Assembly: GCA_035294325.1 (NCBI GenBank)
Contig: DATGLE010000220.1
Coordinates: 1-19,487 of the forward strand
Reading direction: 5' to 3'
From: DATGLE01 sp035294325
GTDB taxonomy: Bacteria > Chloroflexota > Ktedonobacteria > Ktedonobacterales > Ktedonobacteraceae
DNA length: 19,487 nt
A program made the translations under genes and the position numbers. The notes beneath the pieces are model-generated. The model searched no databases, was not told the origin of the DNA, and worked only from the letters and a program-made list of their open reading frames with translations. Numbering within the stretch: position 1 is the first letter of the stretch; each line of letters starts with the position of its first letter. Below, piece by piece: positions 13,969 to 19,487 of this stretch.

Positions 13969-14025
13969 ATAAGGGTAAGTGCAGGCGAGGCCGGCGCTGC
14001 TGGCCTCGCCTGCACTTACCCTTAT
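13969..14025. repeat. Perfect 24-bp inverted repeat (hairpin 2) between convergent genes
   Basis: Arms 13969-13992 and 14002-14025 are perfectly complementary with a 9-base loop. It lies between the convergent recombinase-like gene and the comEC operon, 50 bases after the stop of the latter, where a bidirectional terminator would be expected. It has only A/T-rich flanks (TATATA) and no clear T-run. TGCAGGCG in the left arm (13980-13987) is repeated at 14037-14044, next to the duplicated block shared with 11427-11535. Confidence 0.85.
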
Positions 14026-14036
14026 GTCCTTGTCCT

Positions 14037-14146
14037 TGCAGGCGACAAGAGGAACAAAAGAGGTACAGACGATATTAGAGGCGTGGAGGAGGGGGATATG
14101 AGGGGGGCGGTGGTAGCGGGACGACGAAGTGGGCCGCTTTGCGCCT
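14037..14146. repeat. Parent copy of the block duplicated at 11427-11535
   Basis: It covers the last ~23 codons of the comEC frame (minus strand) plus about 38 bases beyond the stop. The other copy, in the same orientation, lies about 2.6 kb to the left. The intact reading frame here suggests this is the source. Confidence 0.75.
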
Positions 14147-14638
14147 GATCACGCGGGTCAGCAGCAGAATATTCAGAATACTGGCGCCGATAGCGATGGG
14201 TCCCAGACAGATGAGGCCCAGACCGGCGGTCAGGATGGTGCCAACGATCAGCACCGGCCAGTAGACCAGGAAGCTACAGATGAGCAGGAGCCGGCCCGGG
14301 AGCGTTTCGCCTGCCAGCAGCCAGCCGACCCCGAAGATGCCAACGAGGGAAAGGATGAACTCTACCAGCAGCGCGTGGTGGGAGTGATTGGCGGCTCCCG
14401 GGCTGCTCTGGGGTGCAGCGGAGACGGGAAGAGCCTGATAATGGGCAGCCGGGTCAGGGCCAGGTGGCGGCGGAGGAGCTGACCTGGATGAAGAGGACTC
14501 GCCGAAGCGGCCCTGCGGGCAGGACCCATCGTGCGTGGCCGGTTCTCCCGTCTCGCGGGCATTCCCGTGAACGGTTTCCCGGGCCGGATACCCGGGAGTG
14601 CCGTCCGGGAGCTTCTTGGCACACCGTTTGCAATCCAT
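14075..14638 (-). CDS. Zinc-ribbon-like membrane protein, alternative independent product within the comEC frame
   Basis: ATG 14638 lies in frame inside the comEC reading frame and has AAAGGA about 10 bases upstream. From there the 187 residues look like a complete small protein: a zinc-ribbon-like start M-D-C3-K-R-C6-AKKLPDGT, a Ser/Pro-rich linker (45-85), three hydrophobic segments (about 89-108, 114-133, 136-160) and a Pro-rich tail. The second Cys pair expected near 17-20 is absent (YPAR), so zinc binding is unlikely. I infer it was a separate gene downstream of comEC that became fused when the comEC stop was lost. It could still be translated separately. Function unknown. Confidence 0.5.
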   Translation of the reverse strand: MDCKRCAKKLPDGTPGYPARETVHGNARETGEPATHDGSCPQGRFGESSSSRSAPPPPPGPDPAAHYQALPVSAAPQSSPGAANHSHHALLVEFILSLVGIFGVGWLLAGETLPGRLLLICSFLVYWPVLIVGTILTAGLGLICLGPIAIGASILNILLLTRVIRRKAAHFVVPLPPPPSYPPPPRL

Positions 14639-17320
14639 AAGAGGCGCATCCTTTGTAGTGAATGGGACGCGGTTCTGAGCGTCTGGGAACAGAGCACGCC
14701 GGCAGAGACATGGCAGGCGCGCACCTGAGAGCGCAGACGAAAAACTGTGCTCACCTATTGTACGCTGCGCTGCGTCACTGGTTGTACTGTCCCGGCCGGG
14801 GACCTGTGAGGTCTCCACGCTCATGTTCCATGTGCTATCCTTGCTGCTAATCTCCAGTGTGCCTGCCTGCGCGGTCTGAAGCGTTTGCCACGATGCCGCC
14901 AGAGGTGCGGGTGGAACAGGGGCTGCCCCGTAGCCCGCCATGCGTAGTTTCGGACTGAATGCGGCCGGTGTAATCACCAGCCGCGATGGATGTGCCGCCG
15001 TCAGGACTCTGCTTAGCGCAGCGGGAAAAGCTTTCCCCGCCGCGCCTACGATCTGCACGATATCGGCCTGGAGATATGTAAGGTCAAGACCTGCCATGAT
15101 TCCTTCCAGCGCATAGGGACTGAGGGCCGCCGCGCCCAGAAAGAGCACGCGCAGCCCGGGCGCCACCAGGCGAAAGACGAGGCTATTATCGAGCGTCTCG
15201 TTGCTTCCTTTGTGCAGATGCGAGGTGGGCCATACTACCTGGAGTCGCACCTGCGCTCCGAGCGCCAGTATTGTACCCTGGACAACGGGCAGATAATGCA
15301 AACGGCGCTCGGCGATGGTCTTCCTCCAGAGTGCGTAGGCAACGCTGGGATGAAGCATGCCTGCATCGATGACCGTGCCAATCTGGTAGCGGCTCACCAC
15401 GTCCTGGAGGCCGGTCATGTGATCCGCGCGGGGGGTAGTGAGCAAAACCGCGCTCAGTGAGCGCTGCCAGGGTGGCAGGCGGGTATCCAATGCCTGCGCC
15501 AGCGCTGCTGCATCGGGGCCACCGTCGATCAACATAGTCTGGTGGTCGCGTGTAGTGATCAGGATAGCCTCACCCTGCGGCGGCTGATTGGCCGGGCCGA
15601 CATCAAGGAAGGTAATCGCCAGTTGCCCATCTGACGATGAGAGCAACGCCGCAGTTCCGGTAGCCATGATGACGATGAGGGCTGCACCGAACTGGAGTGT
15701 GCGCCATAAACGTGTCGTGAGGCCCGGAAAGAGAGTGCGAGGACGCCCGGTATGCGTCCGGGTTATTGCCGTCGGCCAGCGTTTCAGCGCGGTCCAGGTC
15801 AGCAGTGCCAGCACTCCATAATACGCCCACGCTGTGCTGCTCCCCATATTCTCTACGCTCACATATGCTCCCGGCAGGCGGGCATTCCAGGTCACGACGC
15901 CGGTCACGTACCAGAGCAGGGGCCACGCTACCCAGCCACATAGCGCAGCGAGCGGGGGCAAAACCAGGCCGGCGCCGCAGATGAGCGTACCCAGAAGGAT
16001 CAACAATCCCAGCAGCGGAACGGTCAGGATATTGGTGATGGGGGCAATGAAAGAGATCTCCTGGAAGGTGATGGCGGAGATGGGCAGTGTCGCCACCTGC
16101 GCGGCCAGCGTGACCGCGATGATCTCCGCGATGTGGTAGCCCAGGGGGATGTGTTCGACAGGATGCAGCAAACGCTGGAACAGCGGAGTGAGCAGAACGA
16201 TGCCCAGCGTACCCAGGAAGGACAACTGAAAACCCGCATTCCAGAGCACGAACGGATCCGCCAGGCTCATGAGCAGGGCCGTAAGCGCGAGTGCCGTATA
16301 AATATTGTAGCTGCGGCCAGGCCGTGGCGCGATCACCAGGAGGATGCCCATGATCCCCGCACGCAGCGCAGCCGGTCCAGCTCCGCTGAGCAGCGAGTAG
16401 ATGGCGATGCTGGCGATCATCAGCGCTGTTGCCACCCGGGAGCGCCAGCGCTGGCGACGGTGCGGTGGAGGCGCGCTGTCCGGCTGTTTGCGGCTTTTAT
16501 CTAGCCATGAGGTACAGCGGGCGACGAGGCCGGCGAGCACGGTCACTTTGAAGCCGGAGGGCGCGACGAGGTGCGCCGTGCCGGTAGCATTGAAGGCGAA
16601 GAGCAGCGGCTTGAGAGCGGGGGTATGGATGCTGAGCAGGATAGCGATCAGCAGAGCCGCCTCTGGTTGTGGCAGCGCCCGGGCAATGATCGATGCGAGC
16701 ACGACGCGCAGGTGATAGAGAAAAGCGAGGACGGGATTTCCCCCGGTGCTCTCAACGCTGAGGCGTGGGAAGGTCATGTTCGCCAGGATCTCCGGGGAGC
16801 TGTGCGGCTCCGGCGGCTGAAGTTTGCCCTGCAATTCGACGCTATCGCCATAATTTGGGCCGTAGGGATTCTCGATGAGGTCGCCGGGTGTGCGCACTTC
16901 GATCTGCCCGTCTGCCTCTTGCCAGGAAGCGCCTCCGTTGCTGCTGACCTTATCGACAGCTATGATGAGAACTCGCGAGCGACCCTGCAACTCCGGCTCG
17001 TCGGCTACGGCGCCACGGATGGTAAGCGCCCGCGGGCCAATGAACGCAGCAATGGCATGAGGATCGTTGCCAGGAGATGCAATACCGTAGCGCCATGCGC
17101 CGAGCAGCATGCAGAGAAGCAGGCACATGATAAAACAGCCCTGCTCATCGCGGCGCAGCAGAACCACGAAGATCAGTGCCGCGCCAGATCCGATCAACGT
17201 TGAGAGCGGTGGCAGCGGGAGGCAGGAAGCTAATAACATGCCCGCCAGCCACGCTGCCGCAAAACCTGCTAACGTCAGACCACGCAGCTTAACATGTATA
17301 TGTTCTTGTCGCAGCATCAT
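14075..17320 (-). CDS. comEC: ComEC/Rec2-family DNA-uptake channel fused in frame to a zinc-ribbon membrane protein
   Basis: A 1081-residue frame. It has an N-terminal DUF4131-type region (about 20-190) with membrane helices, a multi-helix Competence domain (about 215-510, VAPSGFKVTVLAGLV, LLSGAGPAALRAGIMG, NAGFQLSFLGTLGIVLLTP), and a metallo-beta-lactamase-like domain (about 568-830). ComEC proteins transport single-stranded DNA across the inner membrane. The third domain opens correctly (FLDVG 571-575, LIDGG), but the metal motif T-H-P-H-x-D-H is T629-P-R-A-D-H634, and the later GD is G729-A730, so nuclease activity is doubtful. The comEC part should end near residue 835. The frame then continues through about 60 unusual residues into a zinc-ribbon protein with its own start (M895). 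The start overlaps comEA as TGATG; TTG 17323 is an alternative. It forms an operon with comEA. Confidence 0.85.
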   Translation of the reverse strand: MMLRQEHIHVKLRGLTLAGFAAAWLAGMLLASCLPLPPLSTLIGSGAALIFVVLLRRDEQGCFIMCLLLCMLLGAWRYGIASPGNDPHAIAAFIGPRALTIRGAVADEPELQGRSRVLIIAVDKVSSNGGASWQEADGQIEVRTPGDLIENPYGPNYGDSVELQGKLQPPEPHSSPEILANMTFPRLSVESTGGNPVLAFLYHLRVVLASIIARALPQPEAALLIAILLSIHTPALKPLLFAFNATGTAHLVAPSGFKVTVLAGLVARCTSWLDKSRKQPDSAPPPHRRQRWRSRVATALMIASIAIYSLLSGAGPAALRAGIMGILLVIAPRPGRSYNIYTALALTALLMSLADPFVLWNAGFQLSFLGTLGIVLLTPLFQRLLHPVEHIPLGYHIAEIIAVTLAAQVATLPISAITFQEISFIAPITNILTVPLLGLLILLGTLICGAGLVLPPLAALCGWVAWPLLWYVTGVVTWNARLPGAYVSVENMGSSTAWAYYGVLALLTWTALKRWPTAITRTHTGRPRTLFPGLTTRLWRTLQFGAALIVIMATGTAALLSSSDGQLAITFLDVGPANQPPQGEAILITTRDHQTMLIDGGPDAAALAQALDTRLPPWQRSLSAVLLTTPRADHMTGLQDVVSRYQIGTVIDAGMLHPSVAYALWRKTIAERRLHYLPVVQGTILALGAQVRLQVVWPTSHLHKGSNETLDNSLVFRLVAPGLRVLFLGAAALSPYALEGIMAGLDLTYLQADIVQIVGAAGKAFPAALSRVLTAAHPSRLVITPAAFSPKLRMAGYGAAPVPPAPLAASWQTLQTAQAGTLEISSKDSTWNMSVETSQVPGRDSTTSDAAQRTIGEHSFSSALSGARLPCLCRRALFPDAQNRVPFTTKDAPLMDCKRCAKKLPDGTPGYPARETVHGNARETGEPATHDGSCPQGRFGESSSSRSAPPPPPGPDPAAHYQALPVSAAPQSSPGAANHSHHALLVEFILSLVGIFGVGWLLAGETLPGRLLLICSFLVYWPVLIVGTILTAGLGLICLGPIAIGASILNILLLTRVIRRKAAHFVVPLPPPPSYPPPPRL

Positions 17321-18153
17321 CAAGAAACTGTAACCATACTTTTGATGCGGTCATAGATCGAACGGCTCACAACCTGCATCAACTGATCTACGGAAGTGTA
17401 GGGGCCGTTCTGAGTGCGATAATCGACGATTTTCTGTGCCGTCGCACTGCTAACGTGAAGGCCCTGTTTTAGCTGGTCGATACTCGCCGTATTGATGTTG
17501 ACTGGCAGGCTCGGCGTCGCAGCCGTGGCGCTGCTGCTATTGCTACTACTGCTATTGCTGCTGTTGCTACCTGGTCCAGGGACTCCTCCTACGTAGGTCG
17601 GCGGTGTTTCTCCAACGGTAATGACATAGACCTCCTGGCCGTCGGTCAATTTTGCCGCGAGGTTAAGGGCGACGAGATTCGCGTTGGGCAGCGGCCCTCC
17701 AGCGGCCTGGAGGAGTTGATAGACGCGCGCGTTTGCATCGAGCGTATACACGCCGGGTTGTTTGACCGCGCCTGTAACATAGACCTTGATGCTTGCGCCG
17801 CTGGTTGAGGAGGTTGCTGCGGTGGCGCTGTCCCGCGTCATGGAGGCGACGCCGGGCTGGATCTGCTGCACGGTGGCCGGCGAGGCCGGCGCCGGGGACG
17901 AGCTATGCCAGATGAGGTAGATCATGAACGCCAGGGCTGCCATAATGGCAATGACAACCAGACGGCTCCGACGCCGCCTCTTTCCGGGTAGTACTATTGC
18001 GGGCTGCTCAGCCAGTGTGGGAACTGTTGAGATACCTGGATAACGCATCGTCTGCTGCTGCTCTATCGCCGGATAAAACTCGGTCTGCTGCTGCGCGATG
18101 TGCTGCCTTAGCAGGCCGCGCGGATTGTTGAACTGTAGTGGGTGTGTGTCCAT
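17320..18153 (-). CDS. comEA: ComEA-like competence protein (SLBB + helix-hairpin-helix)
   Basis: 277 residues: a cytoplasmic Gln-rich tail (1-57), RRRRSR then one membrane helix (about 65-82), an SLBB domain (121-180: IKVYVTGAVKQPGVYTLDANARVYQLLQAAGG), a Ser/Asn-only linker (about 196-208) and a C-terminal helix-hairpin-helix domain (217-277). ComEA binds incoming DNA outside the membrane and hands it to ComEC, with which it overlaps here (TGATG). NINTAS at 219-224 is typical. Both hairpins lack the usual GxG: the first reads H233-V-S235 (normally GIG) before SATAQKIVDYR, the second S263-R-S265 before IYDRIKSMVTV. DNA binding may thus be altered. The ribosome site is not ideal: GGAGGA is about 12 bases from the ATG, with AAGGG directly adjoining it. 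Confidence 0.85.
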   Translation of the reverse strand: MDTHPLQFNNPRGLLRQHIAQQQTEFYPAIEQQQTMRYPGISTVPTLAEQPAIVLPGKRRRRSRLVVIAIMAALAFMIYLIWHSSSPAPASPATVQQIQPGVASMTRDSATAATSSTSGASIKVYVTGAVKQPGVYTLDANARVYQLLQAAGGPLPNANLVALNLAAKLTDGQEVYVITVGETPPTYVGGVPGPGSNSSNSSSSNSSSATAATPSLPVNINTASIDQLKQGLHVSSATAQKIVDYRTQNGPYTSVDQLMQVVSRSIYDRIKSMVTVS

Positions 18154-18198
18154 CCCTTGCTATGTCCTCCCTACACATGTGCTATTTTTCACCGCCGC

Positions 18199-18228
18199 AG
18201 GATAACATGGGACGCCGGCGCATGTAAA
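18199..18228 (-). promoter_or_regulatory. Candidate promoter of the comEA-comEC operon
   Basis: On the minus strand TTTACA (18223-18228), an 18-base spacer and TATCCT (18199-18204), about 45 bases before the comEA ATG. The -35 is 5/6 and the -10 is 4/6 to consensus. This is a tentative call. Confidence 0.35.
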
Positions 18229-18268
18229 TACGCAAAAATGAGAATATTACGATGTATGGTAAGAAGTG

Positions 18269-18319
18269 ATGATAGTGGGAGGGCCGCGAGCCTGCCGCTC
18301 GCGGCCCTCCCACTATCAT
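18269..18319. repeat. Perfect 23-bp inverted repeat (hairpin 3)
   Basis: Arms 18269-18291 and 18297-18319 are perfectly complementary with a 5-base loop (CTGCC). It lies upstream of comEA and downstream of the tRNA gene on the same strand, so it may end tRNA transcription. No T-run is present. Its sequence differs from hairpins 1 and 2, but the design is the same. The rest of 18154-18452 shows no gene. Confidence 0.85.
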
Positions 18320-18452
18320 GTTCATAGACGATGAAAGGTTGTCTTGAGTACAGTTGACGAGTATGGTTGCCGAACTTGCGAGCCATCTGATAGGATTAGA
18401 GATTTATGCGCAGGGAGGGAAGATAATTTGAAAAGAGGATTATAAATAGTAG

Positions 18453-18525
18453 TGACAGTGGCGGGGGTCGAACCCGCAACCTTATGCTCCGGAGGCATAC
18501 GCTCTATCCATTGAGCTACACTGTC
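18453..18525 (-). tRNA. tRNA-Arg (anticodon CCG)
   Basis: A full cloverleaf can be drawn. The acceptor GACAGTG pairs with CACTGTC, the D stem is GCTC/GAGC, and the anticodon stem TATGC/GCATA carries loop CTCCGGA with anticodon CCG, which reads Arg codon CGG. The T arm is GCGGG-TTCGACC-CCCGC. The discriminator base is A and CCA is not encoded. All stems pair perfectly. It was absent from protein frames and is read on the minus strand. Confidence 0.95.
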
Positions 18526-18534
18526 GTCAAAGAC

Positions 18535-18563
18535 AGTATAGCAGATGGATAAAGCGATGACAA
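18535..18563 (-). promoter_or_regulatory. tRNA-Arg promoter
   Basis: TTGTCA (18558-18563), a 17-base spacer and TATACT (18535-18540), with TGC before the -10. Each hexamer is 5/6 to consensus. Transcription would start at about 18528, only a few bases before the mature tRNA end. ACTGTC in the leader could pair with the tRNA's 5' GACAGT. Confidence 0.7.
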
Positions 18564-18568
18564 GTCCA

Positions 18569-18599
18569 GGGCGGGGTTCGAGTCCTGTCGGGGACGCTA
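18569..18599 (+). other. tRNA T-arm-like remnant
   Basis: GGGCGGGGTTCGAGTCCTGT followed by CGGGGACGCTA resembles the T arm and 3' acceptor strand of a tRNA on the plus strand, opposite to the tRNA-Arg gene. No matching 5' acceptor strand or anticodon arm is found upstream, and the T stem pairs poorly. It overlaps the stop codon of the HD gene. It may be a decayed tRNA or a leftover attachment-site half. Confidence 0.35.
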
Positions 18600-19175
18600 C
18601 AGCTTCATCGTTTTGAAAAAGTTCTTCACCGTATCCTGGTCAATATGTGCCTTCGCGGCATAGGCCAGAATCTCCTCTTTTTGCCGCGCGTACATCTGCT
18701 TGATAAGTTTGCGCTTGGAAGGATCGATTCCTCGCGGGGAAGATTGGCTGATCTCGTAGAGAAAAGCCGTCATATCAAGCAGCTTCAGCTCGTTGCGCAG
18801 TTCTTGATCTTCTTCAATGCTGAAAGCGCTCAGGATATCGCTCTGAATCGTGTCGATAGCCTCTTTGACAGCAGCCGTTTTGAAAAAAGGTAGGATATCG
18901 CCGATGACCGCCTCATGTACGTCGTGAACCAGTGCCAGCGTGACGAGGCGATCTCGCTTCTCCGGTGGGTAAGCGTTCGCGGCGGACCAGTAGAGCGCTA
19001 AAAAAGCCACTGCGACACTATGCTGCCCCACATTCCATGTCCCGAATCCTGAGACGCTGTATACTCTGGGAATATTAAAAATATTCATCAAGAAATCCAG
19101 ATTCGGGTGCTTCGAGACATGACCGAGCATGCCCTGAGGCGTGAAGATGTTTTCGTAATCGATGTGTTCATCCAT
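18597..19175 (-). CDS. HD-domain phosphohydrolase, YfbR-like (5'-deoxynucleotidase type)
   Basis: A 192-residue all-helical HD-domain protein of the YfbR/HDDC2 group, which removes 5'-phosphate from deoxynucleoside monophosphates using a divalent metal. Visible ligands are H52 in VGQHSVAVAFLAL, H84-D85 in LALVHDVHEAVIGD with E88 and D93, and D134 in LLDMTAFLYE. IPRVY at 35-39 precedes the first His as in the family. All metal ligands are present, so it should be active. A different HD nucleotidase substrate cannot be excluded. The ribosome site before the ATG is weak (AAGAAAGA). It stands alone, upstream of the tRNA gene on the same strand. Confidence 0.85.
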   Translation of the reverse strand: MDEHIDYENIFTPQGMLGHVSKHPNLDFLMNIFNIPRVYSVSGFGTWNVGQHSVAVAFLALYWSAANAYPPEKRDRLVTLALVHDVHEAVIGDILPFFKTAAVKEAIDTIQSDILSAFSIEEDQELRNELKLLDMTAFLYEISQSSPRGIDPSKRKLIKQMYARQKEEILAYAAKAHIDQDTVKNFFKTMKL

Positions 19176-19241
19176 AGATCGTCTTTCTTATAGCTCCCGG
19201 GCCACACGTTGATGCGTTACGCGGCGGCAGCGCTTATGTGC

Positions 19242-19270
19242 ATTATACAACCGTGTGGGCGCTGTCTCCA
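19242..19270 (-). promoter_or_regulatory. Promoter of the HD phosphohydrolase
   Basis: TGGAGA (19265-19270), a 17-base spacer and a perfect TATAAT (19242-19247), giving a leader of about 60 bases before the ATG at 19175. Confidence 0.6.
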
Positions 19271-19305
19271 TAACGAGGGAGTAAGAAAGGGGTGGCGGTC
19301 TGCGG

Positions 19306-19462
19306 GGAACTATCGCTATCATCGGGCTAATTTTGATGCTCTACCGGCTTACCGGCCGACCGGATCTCAATCGCGGTCTGGGGATCAATCAATAAAGACC
19401 TGTGGTGGGGACTCCTGGTGCTGGTCTTCGACGTGCTCACGCCTGCGGCGCTCGCTCGATGA
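19306..19462 (+). pseudogene. Decayed small membrane protein cut by the right-end repeat
   Basis: One frame (from 19306) reads GTIAIIGLILMLYRLTGRP, then DLNRGLGINQ-stop. Another frame, one base shifted, resumes at 19397 with DLWWGLLVLVFDV. Joined, they look like a small two-helix membrane protein carrying a one-base insertion near 19390-19396. After LVF the sequence passes into the terminal repeat (from 19433) and ends at TGA 19460. No clear start codon remains. Function unknown. Confidence 0.4.
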
Positions 19463-19487
19463 ATAGTGCGGTGTGGCAACATGCGCG
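19433..19487. repeat. Right-end copy of the dispersed repeat, inverted relative to the left end
   Basis: Bases 19433-19455 are the exact reverse complement of 31-53, and the outermost ~17 bases are related too. It contains CGCCTGCGGCGCTC, shared with the tip of hairpin 1. It follows directly on the decayed membrane-protein frame. Confidence 0.7.

Noticed and set aside
14129..14482. Plus-strand open frames opposite comEC, up to 210 codons (also 16571-17203)
   Set aside because: Shadows of a GC-rich coding strand; no ribosome sites and no recognisable protein pattern.

Overview
The window is a GC-rich bacterial segment that fits a soil-type Chloroflexota of the class Ktedonobacteria. This rests on its gene content, not on a database search: an F420-type PPOX-fold flavoprotein, several membrane Ser/Thr kinases with extracellular sensor-like domains, an FHA-winged helix regulator, a comEA-comEC pair, many TTG/GTG starts and long hairpins between genes. 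Several promoters share an extended -10 of the form TGC-TAnnnT.

Left part (1-5107): a PPOX-fold flavoprotein (-) is divergent from a D-amino-acid-oxidase-type FAD oxidoreductase (+). The latter is convergent with an M20 peptidase (-), overlapping by 4 bases. Next comes a 0.5-kb non-coding stretch with a promoter, a perfect 27-bp hairpin, an alternating ~42-bp tandem array and a duplicated terminator-like unit. A secreted protein with 16 cysteines (-), which I do not recognise, follows.

Centre (5108-11425): this is the most interesting block. One co-directional unit encodes an FHA + winged-helix protein followed by three paralogous one-pass membrane kinases. Only the middle kinase keeps HRD, DFG and the activation-loop GT. 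The first has HRN in place of HRD. The third has lost the glycine loop, HRD, the catalytic-loop Lys and Asn, and the Gly of DFG. All three keep the same ectodomain with a conserved Cys pair. It reads as one active kinase flanked by two predicted pseudokinases, with an upstream phosphothreonine-reader transcription factor.

Decay zone (11422-12640): a ~110-bp copy of the 3' end of the distant comEC reading frame is joined to a TetR C-terminal fragment. Then come a ClC channel N-terminal fragment and an alpha/beta hydrolase with two in-frame stops and a frameshift.

Right part (12792-19487): a tyrosine recombinase-like protein lacking several catalytic residues (+) is convergent, across a 24-bp perfect hairpin, with a comEA-comEC operon (-). 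The comEC frame runs without a stop into a zinc-ribbon membrane protein. Both Com proteins carry degenerate functional motifs. A third perfect hairpin, tRNA-Arg(CCG) with a near-consensus promoter, a YfbR-like HD phosphohydrolase and a decayed small membrane gene complete the window. The two ends carry the same 23-bp sequence in inverted orientation, so the window looks like a contig broken at a dispersed repeat.
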